This document shows, in pieces, positions 25,747 to 34,061 of a stretch of DNA of 64,000 nt. Origin of the DNA: CAYOHR01 sp964512145 (lineage in GTDB: Bacteria > Bacteroidota > Bacteroidia > Flavobacteriales_G > JALEGO01); contig CAZEIM010000001.1 in NCBI GenBank assembly GCA_964512145.1, positions 68,234 through 132,233 of the forward strand, read 5' to 3'. Each line of letters begins with the position of its first letter. Within the stretch, counting starts at the first letter, position 1. The translations under genes were made by a program, and so were the position numbers. A model generated the notes under the pieces. The model did not search any database and was not told the origin of the DNA. It was given only the letters and a program-made list of their open reading frames with translations.

Positions 25747-27516
25747 GTGCGTACATATCATAAAATAAAAAGTATTGTTCCTCCGTCCTTTAGGTTTCGA
25801 TCCCTGGGTGTGTTTTTTTCTTTAGTCATCAATTCATTGGTTGATTTGTTTGGATTAGGTATGCTCATTCCCTTAATTTCTGTAATTGTTTCGGACGATT
25901 TTATTCAGCAAAACCAATATTTGTCTTTTGTATATAACGCGTTGGGTTTTACAAATACCCGGTATTTTATTGTAAGCATATTAGCTCTCATATTTTTGGT
26001 AAGTATTATTAAAAATATATTGGGCGTATATATTTTAAAATATAACGCACAATTTACGTACGATTTAAATAATTACATTTCACAAAAAATATTACAACAA
26101 TATTATAAACGAGGGTATATTTTTTATAAAACCTATAATTCGCACGAATACTTAAACGATATTTTAAATATACCGGTCTTTTTTTCGCAAGGACTGGTAT
26201 TATCATTTTTGCGTTTGTTAAACGAAGGTTTATTAACCATTATCATCCTAGTTGCTTTATTGGTTTACGATCCGTATGTAGTAATGCTTTTAATATTGTT
26301 GCTATCGCCTGTGTTATTTATTTTTTATGCGCTTATTAAAAATAAAATTGCGCGAGTAAATAAAAATTTAGATATGTTACATCCCAAAGCTTTTTCTAGG
26401 TTGTATCAATTAATTTATGGGTTTGTAGATGTACACATGTCTCATTCATATACTTTTTTTAAGCAGAAATACGAAACCCTATTAAAAGAACAAAAAAAGC
26501 TGCGTGTACAAAACGAGGTGTACATGTCGCTTTCTCCACGAATTATTGAAATTGCTATGATTAGCTCTGTACTTATTATTGTGGCTTATGGTATTTTTTT
26601 CTATCCCAACCGAGAACAATTAATAGGATTATTTGGGGTTTTTATGTTGGCCTCCTACAAAATTATGCCTTCTTTAAATAAAATATTGCAGGCATTTATG
26701 AATATTAAAGGAAAAGTATATACCATAGATATTATTTACAACGCACTTAATGAGCCTAAATTCCAAGAATTATCAAGCCCGATAAAACATACGCATATTT
26801 CGTTTAATACAAGCATACAGTTTAATAACCTTAGTTTTTTTTACGGACAACAACCGGTGCTTCAAAATTTAGAGCTCACCATACCTAAAGGTAAAACGGT
26901 TGGAATTATAGGAGAGTCAGGCTCCGGAAAAAGTACCTTAATGAATATTTTGTTGCGTTTTTTGCAAGAAAGTTCGGGAGCCTTATTAGTAGATGGCACC
27001 GTATTAACTCAGGAGCATGAAAATGCATGGCGCACAAAAATCGGCTACGTTCCTCAAGATGTTTTTGTGTTGCACGGTACATTGCTCGAAAATGTGGCTT
27101 TTGGAATTGCCGAACATGAAATAGATATGCATAAAGCTACATTAGCCTTACAAAAAGCTCAGTTACATACACTGGTTGAGCAATTGCCAAAAGGCTTACA
27201 TACGGTAATAGAGGAAGGCGGTAAAAATCTTTCGGGAGGGCAAAAGCAGCGATTAGCTATTGCCAGAGCCTTATATAAAGGGGCAGAAATATTAATTTTT
27301 GATGAAGCTACCTCTGCATTAGATAACCAAACCGAAATGGAAATTACCCAAGCTATACAAAGTATACAACAAAACAATTTAACCATAATTGTGGTAGCAC
27401 ACCGCTATAGCACCTTAAAGTATTGCGATGAAATATTTCATATGGAAAAAGGTCGTATTGTTAGAACGTCTACATACGATGAGTTGATGAATTTAGTTGT
27501 TAAAAAAATAAATTAA
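25747..27516 (+). CDS. ABC transporter, lipid-linked glycan flippase-like (PglK/MsbA type)
   Basis: A 589-residue half-transporter with an N-terminal six-helix domain (about 1-330) and an ATPase domain. Walker A is GESGSGKST (389-397), the signature is LSGGQKQRLAIARAL, and Walker B is LIFDEATSALD with the catalytic Glu at 520. Its place in the middle of a glycan operon points to a flippase for lipid-linked oligosaccharide. The start is a GTG; an in-frame TAA two codons upstream rules out a longer protein. The base composition resembles that of 18295-23927 rather than its direct AT-rich neighbours. Confidence 0.88.
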   Translation: MRTYHKIKSIVPPSFRFRSLGVFFSLVINSLVDLFGLGMLIPLISVIVSDDFIQQNQYLSFVYNALGFTNTRYFIVSILALIFLVSIIKNILGVYILKYNAQFTYDLNNYISQKILQQYYKRGYIFYKTYNSHEYLNDILNIPVFFSQGLVLSFLRLLNEGLLTIIILVALLVYDPYVVMLLILLLSPVLFIFYALIKNKIARVNKNLDMLHPKAFSRLYQLIYGFVDVHMSHSYTFFKQKYETLLKEQKKLRVQNEVYMSLSPRIIEIAMISSVLIIVAYGIFFYPNREQLIGLFGVFMLASYKIMPSLNKILQAFMNIKGKVYTIDIIYNALNEPKFQELSSPIKHTHISFNTSIQFNNLSFFYGQQPVLQNLELTIPKGKTVGIIGESGSGKSTLMNILLRFLQESSGALLVDGTVLTQEHENAWRTKIGYVPQDVFVLHGTLLENVAFGIAEHEIDMHKATLALQKAQLHTLVEQLPKGLHTVIEEGGKNLSGGQKQRLAIARALYKGAEILIFDEATSALDNQTEMEITQAIQSIQQNNLTIIVVAHRYSTLKYCDEIFHMEKGRIVRTSTYDELMNLVVKKIN

Positions 27517-27520
27517 TAAA

Positions 27521-28639
27521 TTGAAAAAAGTATTATTTATTTTAGGTACTAGACCAGAAGCTATAAAGATGGCACCTTTAATTATGTTTTTTAATGAAAA
27601 AAAAACATTTCAAATTAAAGTTTGTATTACCTCCCAGCATAAAGAACTTTTGCAACAGGTATTAAAGATATTTAATATAAAAGTAGATTTTGATTTAGCA
27701 TTAATGCAAGAAAATCAAACTTTATCTTCGTTTGGGTCATTAGCAATTTCATCAATAAGTAAATATATTGAAGATGAAAAACCAGAATGGATATTTGTTC
27801 ATGGTGACACTTCTACCGCTTTTTACGCTAGTTTGGCAGCTTTTTATAATAAAGTTAAAATAGCTCATGTAGAAGCAGGATTAAGGACTTGGAATAAGTA
27901 CTCACCATTTCCCGAAGAAATTAATAGGAGTTTTATTTCTAAAATAGCAGATTTACATTTTTCCCCTACCCAAAAAAGTAAAGAAAATTTATTAAAGGAA
28001 AATATTGATTCTAATAAAATTTTTGTTACAGGAAATACTGTAATAGATTCGACCGTCCAAATTAATGATAAAATTAATCAATCAATTATTAGACCTTCTG
28101 AAGTAGTAGTTAATTTAACAAAAAAGCCTTATATTCTAATTACTATGCATAGAAGGGAAAATTTTGGTGATGGAGTAAGAAATATTTGTTTGTCTATATT
28201 AAATCTAGCCCAAATTTATTCCAATTACAATTTTATTTATCCAATACATCCTAATCCTAATGTTAAAAATGTTGTATTTGAGATGTTGGAAAATAAAAAA
28301 AATATTATTTTAATAAATCCATTAGATTATGTTGATTTTATTTTTTTAATGAGTAAATCGTTGATTATCCTCACTGATTCAGGTGGTATTCAAGAGGAGG
28401 CTCCTTCTTTAGGAAAACCAGTATTAGTTTTGCGTGATACAACTGAAAGACCAGAGGCTATTGAAGCAGGAACAGTAAAACTTGTTGGTTCTAACTCCCA
28501 ATTAATCGAAGAAGAATTTATTAAGTTAATGTCAGATAAAGAATATTATGAAAAAATGACAAAAGTGAAAAATCCATATGGTAATGGTAAGGCATCTGAA
28601 TCAATTTATAATTTTTTTATAAAAAATCAAGATGCATAA
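27521..28639 (+). CDS. wecB: UDP-N-acetylglucosamine 2-epimerase (non-hydrolysing)
   Basis: A 372-residue GT-B-fold epimerase. Diagnostic motifs are LFILGTRPEAIKMAPLI, FVHGDTSTAFYASLAAF, VEAGLRTWNKYSPFPEEINR, TGNTVIDS, ITMHRRENFG and LTDSGGIQEEAPSLGKPVLV. The enzyme makes UDP-ManNAc from UDP-GlcNAc; relatives of the WbpI type act on UDP-diNAc-glucuronic acid, and the sequence cannot tell them apart. The start is a TTG four bases after the ABC stop. The next gene starts inside its 3' end. Confidence 0.9.
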   Translation: MKKVLFILGTRPEAIKMAPLIMFFNEKKTFQIKVCITSQHKELLQQVLKIFNIKVDFDLALMQENQTLSSFGSLAISSISKYIEDEKPEWIFVHGDTSTAFYASLAAFYNKVKIAHVEAGLRTWNKYSPFPEEINRSFISKIADLHFSPTQKSKENLLKENIDSNKIFVTGNTVIDSTVQINDKINQSIIRPSEVVVNLTKKPYILITMHRRENFGDGVRNICLSILNLAQIYSNYNFIYPIHPNPNVKNVVFEMLENKKNIILINPLDYVDFIFLMSKSLIILTDSGGIQEEAPSLGKPVLVLRDTTERPEAIEAGTVKLVGSNSQLIEEEFIKLMSDKEYYEKMTKVKNPYGNGKASESIYNFFIKNQDA

Positions 28640-28696
28640 TAAAGTTGTTTTATTTTGCCAAAGTTATCCTAATCCTTTTGATAACTTACTTGGAAG

Positions 28697-28783
28697 NNNN
28701 NNNNNNNNNNNNNNNNNNNNNNNNNNNNNNNNNNNNNNNNNNNNNNNNNNNNNNNNNNNNNNNNNNNNNNNNNNNNNNNNNNN
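28697..28783. other. assembly gap (87 N)
   Basis: A run of unknown bases inside a glycosyltransferase gene. The frames on the two sides do not agree for a length of 87, so the true length is probably different. Confidence 0.99.
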
Positions 28784-29033
28784 ATGAGAGCAACTATGTA
28801 TATGAAGGAATTAATGTTTATTGTTTTAATAGCCAACATCAAGTTTATGATTTTTGTGTAAATTTTTATCCTTCAATATTTTTAGCACATTTTTGCGATC
28901 CTTGGATGTTTGATATTTCTCAACGATTAAATAAACCTATTATTGTTTTTGTTCATGGTAGTGAAGCTCACTCTTGGTATAGAATATTATTTAATATACA
29001 TACTAAAAACGTAAAGAGATTTTTCAATTTTGC

Positions 29034-29113
29034 NNNNNNNNNNNNNNNNNNNNNNNNNNNNNNNNNNNNNNNNNNNNNNNNNNNNNNNNNNNNNNNNNNN
29101 NNNNNNNNNNNNN
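29034..29113. other. assembly gap (80 N)
   Basis: A second run of unknown bases in the same gene. 80 is not a multiple of three and the frame differs across it, again suggesting an estimated length. Confidence 0.99.
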
Positions 29114-29819
29114 AGTATACATTTTGTATTTGTTTCAAATTGGATGAAAAAAATTACAGAGTTTGATACATTTACAAAAGTTAAAAATTATTCAATTATT
29201 CCTAATCCAATAGATAAAAGTATTTTTTCATACAAAGAAAAAAATCAAGATGATAGAAAAAAAATTCTAATAATACGTTCTTTTAGCTCAAAAAAATATG
29301 CTAATGATTTAAGTGTTAAAGCCTTAAGAATATTATCAAAAGAGAAATGGTTTTCTGAATTATATATTGAAATTTACGGTGAAGGTATATGGTTTCAAAA
29401 GCTTACAGATCAACTTAAAGAGTTTTCAAATATTAAAATTTTTAATAAATATTTATCTCAAAATGATATAAAATCTAAACATGATGAATTTGGTGTTTTT
29501 TTATGTCCAACTAGAATGGACGCGCAAGGTGTAAGTATGTGTGAAGCAATGTCTTCTGGTTTAGTCCCGATTACATCTAATAATACTGCAATACCTGAAT
29601 TTGTTAAGCATAATTTTAATGGACTTATGTCTAAAAATAATCCTAAATTAATTGCTAAAAACATAAAAAAAATCTACCAAAATTCAGATTTATTTTTAAA
29701 ATTATCAATCAATGCTTCTAAAAGTATTATAGAGAAATCTGAATTAAATGTGACAATGAACAAAGAAATAGAATTGATAAATACAATTATCAATCAATAA
29801 AATTAATTTCAAGTGTTTT

Positions 29820-30764
29820 TTATGTCTCACTCGATGCTCTGAGTAATCGATCATTTATAGCCTTACCCAAACCTTGTTCGGGAGCTTTTTCGGCCAATAT
29901 ACATTCGCAGGGGCTATCGTCTAAAAATCGTAAGGCTTCAAATAAGTTATGTGCGGCTTGTTCCAAATGGCCGTTGGGCGATAAAATATATTGTATAGGC
30001 TGTTGGTAATCTTGCTTAAACGACAAAATACCAGGTTTTTTGTCGGCATATTTTTGTAGGTTTTCTAAAATGTTTCCCAAATATAAGGGTTTAGAAGGCG
30101 CGTAATGGCTTTGTAACATACCCGGGGCTTTAGGGTTTGAGCTTGAAACATCTGCAATGGTTATTTTTCCAATAAGTTTTTCTATAGCTTCTATAGATAC
30201 GCCTCCTTTTCGCAATATGCTTGGAACTTTATGCTCAAAGCTTATGATGGTGCTTTCTACACCTACCGAACATTTTCCGCCATTTAAAATATAGGGTATT
30301 TTATCTCCCAGTCCTTTTTCTACGTGCTCGGCTGTTGTAGGGCTAATATATCCAAACATATTAGCGCTGGGGGCTGCTAGCGGAAAGGGCAACATCTTTA
30401 GCAATTCTAATGTAAGCGCATGGTTTGGTATTCGAATGCCCACCAATGGTAAACCCGTGGTCACTAAAGCGTGTATGATCTAGTCTTTGGGCAAAATATA
30501 GGTAATAGGACCCGGAGAAAAATGTTGCGCTAAAATATATACTTCTTTAGGTACATGCTGTACATATTTTTCTAAATCTTGTATGGATGCTACATGAACA
30601 ATTAAGGGATCAAACGTAGGCCGTTGTTTGGTGGTAAATATTTTTAGTACAGCATCGGTATTTAAGGCATTAGCCGCTAAACCATACACCGTTTCGGTGG
30701 GTATAGCTACCAAGTCGCCTTGTTGTAAATAGGCTGCCGCAATATGTAGGTTTGTTCCAACCAT
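29820..30764 (-). pseudogene. tsaC: L-threonylcarbamoyladenylate synthase (Sua5/TsaC), interrupted by an in-frame TAG
   Basis: Residues 1-94 (from ATG 30762-30764) have the YrdC fold: LVAIPTETVYGLAANAL, KIFTTKQRPTFDPLIVHV, FSPGPITYILPKD. A TAG at 30480-30482 then stops translation. The same frame continues IIHALVTTGLPLVGIRIPNH, PLAAPSANMFGYISPTTAEH, GKCSVGVESTI, LRKGGVS and APGMLQSHYAPSKPLYL up to 29820, the rest of YrdC and the Sua5 domain. Only one base change is needed to restore a protein of about 314 residues. Other genes here end in TAG (aroA, rocD, porZ), so TAG is a normal stop. The ATG directly follows the T-run of the rpmE terminator, so expression may also be low. The product would make threonylcarbamoyl-AMP for t6A. 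Confidence 0.85.
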
Positions 30765-30798
30765 AAAAAAAAAAGGGCAGAAGTAAAACTACTGCCCT
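30765..30798 (-). terminator. intrinsic terminator of rpmE
   Basis: On the minus strand, AGGGCAG-T-AGT, a 3-base loop, ACT-T-CTGCCCT (30774-30798) forms a stem with one mismatch, followed directly by ten T (30765-30774, the last shared with the stem). It ends right at the ATG of the Sua5 gene. Confidence 0.9.
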
Positions 30799-30821
30799 CT
30801 AAAACATGAATAAAACAAAAA

Positions 30822-31079
30822 TTATTTCTTTTCGAACTTGGCGTATCGATTTTTAAATTTATCAACTCTACCGGCAGTATCTACTAATTTCATTTTTCCG
30901 GTATAAAAAGGGTGAGACATATGAGAAATCTCTAATTTAATGACAGGGTACTCATTACCGTCTTCCCATTTTATGGTTTCTTTTGATGCAGCACATGATT
31001 TGCTTAAAAAAGCATAATCGTTCGACATGTCTTTAAAAACAACAAATCGGTATTCTTTTGGATGTATATCGTTTTTCAT
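30822..31079 (-). CDS. rpmE2: 50S ribosomal protein L31, type B
   Basis: An 85-residue L31 of the zinc-independent type B. The start MKNDIHPKEYRFVVFKDMSN, and the end SHPFYTGKMKLVDTAGRVDK then FKNRYAKFEKK, are diagnostic. The paired CxxC zinc motifs of type A are missing; only one Cys (SKSCAAS) is left. It has its own promoter within the 31099-31118 palindrome and its own terminator. Confidence 0.97.
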   Translation of the reverse strand: MKNDIHPKEYRFVVFKDMSNDYAFLSKSCAASKETIKWEDGNEYPVIKLEISHMSHPFYTGKMKLVDTAGRVDKFKNRYAKFEKK

Positions 31080-31098
31080 ACACTTTAAAATAAGTGTG

Positions 31099-31118
31099 CA
31101 AATATAACGTTATATTTG
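31099..31118. promoter_or_regulatory. 20-bp perfect palindrome forming two back-to-back -7 elements
   Basis: CAAATATAACGTTATATTTG is fully self-complementary and contains TATATTTG on both strands. On the minus strand a TTTG (31127-31130) lies 20 bases upstream, giving a complete promoter 19 bases before rpmE2. On the plus strand the element is 17 bases before the TTG start of the lipoprotein, but no matching -33 box is seen. The two polymerases would compete for the same 20 bases. Confidence 0.75.
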
Positions 31119-31135
31119 TAAAAAATCAAACATAA

Positions 31136-32617
31136 TTGAAAACTATTTTTTTATCGACTGCTTTTTTGATGCTCATAAGCATATTTTCTTGTAAAAAAGA
31201 TGTGTTGGTTGGTTCGGACTCATTACAATTTTCGGTGGATACAGTAATTTTTGATACGGTTTTTAGCACCATAGGCTCTGCAACCAAAATTTTAAAGGTA
31301 TATAACCGAGGTAATGAACATGTGGTAATATCCAGCATTCGCCTAGCCGGAGGACAAAAATCCAATTATTATATGAACGTTGATGGAGAGTTTGGACCCC
31401 AAGTTAACAACATACGCTTGCGAAAAAACGATAGTTTATTCATTTTTATTGAGGTAACGGTAGATCCTCAAAATTCAAACACTCCGATGATTGTATCCGA
31501 TTCTATTATTTTTGAGTCTGAAAACGGTCGTATTCAAGATGTTGATTTAGTCGCCTGGGGACAAGACGCATACTATCATACATCCAATGCCTATGCTGCC
31601 TTTTTAGACGAAAATAACGACACATTACGCTTTTTTTATCACTCTGTTCCTTGTAATACGGTTTGGCAAAACGATAAACCCCATGTAGTATACGGATATG
31701 CTGTGGTTGATGGCCCTTGTGCGTTAACAATACAAAACAACTCAAAAATTCATTTTTATAAAAACTCAGGATTAATTATCGGAAATCCTTTTACACAAAA
31801 TTCTGGAGCTACATTAAAGGTTCAGGGGCTTTTAAACGAACCGGTAGTTTTTACCGGAACTCGTTTAGAAAGTTCGTACAAAAATATTCCCGGGCAATGG
31901 GATAGAATTTGGTGTACTATTTACAGTAAAGACAACGAATTTCATTACGCACATATACAAAATGGAAATATTGGGTTACAGGTTGATAGTAATGTAAATA
32001 GTAATCCTTCAGCAATTATTAATCATAGCATCATCCAAAACCACAGCGGAGTTTGTTTATTGGGACAGGGGGCTTATATTCAGTCGGTAAACTCGGTGTT
32101 TGCCAATGCCGGACAATATATTGCAGCACTTATATATGGTGGAAAGTATGAGTTTACGCATGCTACCATGGTAAACTATTGGGATTATGGATCGCGTAAC
32201 GTATCATCGGTGTATGTTAGTAATTATTATCAGGATGTAAACGGGCTGGTGCAAACTCGTCCTATTGAAAAGGCTTTTTTTACAAACTGTATTATACATG
32301 GAAATATAGAAGAGGAGTTGGTGTTGGATGAAAGTTTTTCAGAAACCTTTAACGTGCTTTTTGATCATTGTATTCTTAAAACAAAAAAAATTGATCTATC
32401 CAATACTAGCCGTTTTGTTAATATTTTAAATAATCCACAAGTTGTGGATGGAGCAAACCCCGATAAACTTTTATTTACAAATAAAGAATTATTTGATTAT
32501 AGTTTATCGGAAGAGTCGGTTGCTATTAATAAAGGAAAAAGTACTTCGGTAATTACCGACATAAACGAAAAACCTCGAGATTCCAGTCCGGATTTAGGAG
32601 CTTATGAATATGAATAA
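31136..32617 (+). CDS. beta-helix lipoprotein with choice-of-anchor-like C-terminus
   Basis: A 493-residue predicted lipoprotein with lipobox LISIFS-C (Cys19) followed by KKD. The mature N-terminus FSVDTVIFDTVFSTIGSATK, then KILKVYNRGNEHVVISSIRL, is an Ig-like strand region. The middle is a right-handed parallel beta helix with short repeated rungs (LTIQNNSKIHFYKNSGLIIG, ATLKVQGLLNEPVVFTG, AIINHSIIQNHSGVCL). The end, AINKGKSTSVITDINEKPRD then SSPDLGAYEYE, is the usual tail of such proteins. The start is TTG, preceded by a perfect -7 element. The function is unknown; surface binding is likely. Confidence 0.8.
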   Translation: MKTIFLSTAFLMLISIFSCKKDVLVGSDSLQFSVDTVIFDTVFSTIGSATKILKVYNRGNEHVVISSIRLAGGQKSNYYMNVDGEFGPQVNNIRLRKNDSLFIFIEVTVDPQNSNTPMIVSDSIIFESENGRIQDVDLVAWGQDAYYHTSNAYAAFLDENNDTLRFFYHSVPCNTVWQNDKPHVVYGYAVVDGPCALTIQNNSKIHFYKNSGLIIGNPFTQNSGATLKVQGLLNEPVVFTGTRLESSYKNIPGQWDRIWCTIYSKDNEFHYAHIQNGNIGLQVDSNVNSNPSAIINHSIIQNHSGVCLLGQGAYIQSVNSVFANAGQYIAALIYGGKYEFTHATMVNYWDYGSRNVSSVYVSNYYQDVNGLVQTRPIEKAFFTNCIIHGNIEEELVLDESFSETFNVLFDHCILKTKKIDLSNTSRFVNILNNPQVVDGANPDKLLFTNKELFDYSLSEESVAINKGKSTSVITDINEKPRDSSPDLGAYEYE

Positions 32618-32626
32618 AGGGTAGTA

Positions 32627-33133
32627 TTACTTTTTGTCATACACACAAAACCGCATATCATAGGCGTTTTTTTCATCCTTTGCTACATGTACTTCAGATG
32701 TTAGGGAGAAATTATCGAATACATCTGGAAAAAAGCTATCTCCATGTTCGATGGAAGTATTTACCTTGGTAATATACATTCTTTCAACAATATTTAAATC
32801 TAAGGCTTGTTTATAAACTTGAGCGCCACCAATAATAAACACTTCCTTAAAACTATGTTTTTGACAATATTTTAAGGCTTCTGGTAAGGAATGAGCAACT
32901 TCACATCCGGGAGCATTCAAAGAGGTGTTTTTGGTAAGAACAATATTAGTTCTTCCGGGTAATGGTCGATATTTTTCGGGTATTGATTCATAATTTTTTC
33001 TACCCATAATTACGGGATGTCCCATGGTTATTTTTTTAAAATACTGCAAATCGGCCGGCAAGTGCCATGGCAAATCATTGTCTTTGCCAATTACAAAATT
33101 GTTAGATATGGCTACAATCAGGGATATTTTCAT
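32627..33133 (-). CDS. folA: dihydrofolate reductase
   Basis: A 168-residue DHFR. MKISLIVAISNNFVIGKDND, LPWHLPADLQYFKKITMGHP and VIMGRKNYESIP form the substrate and NADPH pocket; the acid contacting the pterin is the D in PADLQYF. EVFIIGGAQVYKQAL is the second NADPH motif. It lies three bases after the thyA stop, so the two genes that handle dihydrofolate in dTMP synthesis are co-transcribed. Confidence 0.96.
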   Translation of the reverse strand: MKISLIVAISNNFVIGKDNDLPWHLPADLQYFKKITMGHPVIMGRKNYESIPEKYRPLPGRTNIVLTKNTSLNAPGCEVAHSLPEALKYCQKHSFKEVFIIGGAQVYKQALDLNIVERMYITKVNTSIEHGDSFFPDVFDNFSLTSEVHVAKDEKNAYDMRFCVYDKK

Positions 33134-33136
33134 ATA

Positions 33137-33931
33137 TTATACCGCTACTTCTGCTTTAATATGAGGGTGAGGATTGTAATTTACTATTTCAAAATCTTCA
33201 AACGTAAATGAAAAAATATCCGATACATCACGTAAAATTTTTAATTCGGGCAATGGCCTGCAATCTCTTGAAAGTTGAAGTTTAGCCTGTTCAATATGGT
33301 TGCTGTATAAATGTACATCTCCAAAAGTATGTATAAACTCTCCCGGTATTAAATTACAAACTTTTGCAATCATATGAGTTAGAAGGGCGTATGATGCAAT
33401 ATTAAACGGAACACCTAAAAAAACATCGGCACTTCGTTGGTATAATTGGCAAGACAATTTTCCATCCGAAACATAAAATTGAAACAAACAGTGGCAGGGA
33501 GGGAGTGCCATTTTTTCTATATCTCCTACATTCCAGGCACTAACAATTAATCTTCTAGAATCGGGATTTTTTTTAATTTGTTGAATTAAATTTGAAATTT
33601 GATCGATGCTTTTCCCATCGGAAGTCGGCCAGGAACGCCATTGATGTCCATACACAGGTCCTAAGTTACCTTGTTCATCGGCCCATTCATCCCAAATGCT
33701 TACGTTGTTTTCTTTTAAATATCGGATATTGGTGTCACCGCTTAAAAACCACAAAAGTTCATGTATGATGGATCGAGTATGTAGCTTTTTGGTTGTTACC
33801 AATGGAAAACCTTCCGATAAATTAAATCGCATTTGGTATCCAAAGGTGCTTATAGTTCCTGTACCGGTGCGGTCGCTTTTTACCGTCCCGTTTGAAAGAA
33901 TATGGTTTAATAAGTCATGGTAAGCTTTCAT
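33137..33931 (-). CDS. thyA: thymidylate synthase
   Basis: A 264-residue ThyA, the same length as the E. coli enzyme. The catalytic cysteine is Cys146 in ALPPCHCLFQFYV. RTGTGTISTFGYQMRF, HELLWFLSGDTNIRYL, GQ-type VYGHQWRSWP, LSCQLYQRSADVFLGVPFNI and GDVHLYSNHIEQA are all in place. It makes dTMP from dUMP and gives dihydrofolate to FolA, encoded just downstream. Confidence 0.98.
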   Translation of the reverse strand: MKAYHDLLNHILSNGTVKSDRTGTGTISTFGYQMRFNLSEGFPLVTTKKLHTRSIIHELLWFLSGDTNIRYLKENNVSIWDEWADEQGNLGPVYGHQWRSWPTSDGKSIDQISNLIQQIKKNPDSRRLIVSAWNVGDIEKMALPPCHCLFQFYVSDGKLSCQLYQRSADVFLGVPFNIASYALLTHMIAKVCNLIPGEFIHTFGDVHLYSNHIEQAKLQLSRDCRPLPELKILRDVSDIFSFTFEDFEIVNYNPHPHIKAEVAV

Positions 33932-34048
33932 AGTACAATTTTGCTTTTAAAATACAATATTATACACCTTTATGGAAATGGAATGTTATTTTATGGTTTT
34001 GTGAATAATTTGTTTAAAACTTTTCTGTTATGATGTTTTATAAAAAAG

Positions 34049-34056
34049 TAGTTTTG
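34049..34056 (+). promoter_or_regulatory. -7 promoter element for the HU/SPOR gene
   Basis: TAGTTTTG matches TAnnTTTG and ends at 34056, 5 bases before the ATG at 34062 and 11 before that at 34068. It makes the upstream GTG at 34056 an unlikely start. Confidence 0.45.
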
Positions 34057-34061
34057 TGCCC

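Larger units (their letters stand above)
28632..29800 (+). pseudogene. glycosyltransferase family 4 gene interrupted by two assembly gaps
   Basis: The sequence reads as one glycosyltransferase of about 390 residues in three frames. The first part starts at ATG 28632 (MHNKVVLFCQSYPNPFDNLL), overlapping the wecB stop. After the first N run the frame is that of SNYVYEGINVYC, LAHFCDPWMFDISQRLNK and FVHGSEAHSWY. After the second run it is that of SIHFVFVSNWMKKI, IIPNPIDKSIF and FLCPTRMDAQGVSMCEAMSS, the typical family C-terminal domain with its E-x7-E region. The frame changes coincide with the N runs, so wrong gap lengths explain them. It is probably an intact gene in the cell and only broken in this assembly. 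Confidence 0.75.

Noticed and set aside
28645..29166. Glycosyltransferase starting at 28645
   Set aside because: Its first codons before the N run do not resemble a glycosyltransferase start, while the ATG at 28632 in another frame does; the frame change belongs to the gap.
30480..30482. TAG read as a sense codon (stop-codon reassignment or pyrrolysine)
   Set aside because: Several intact genes in the window end with TAG directly before a following gene (for example 14380-14382, 19633-19635, 41589-41591), so TAG works as a stop.
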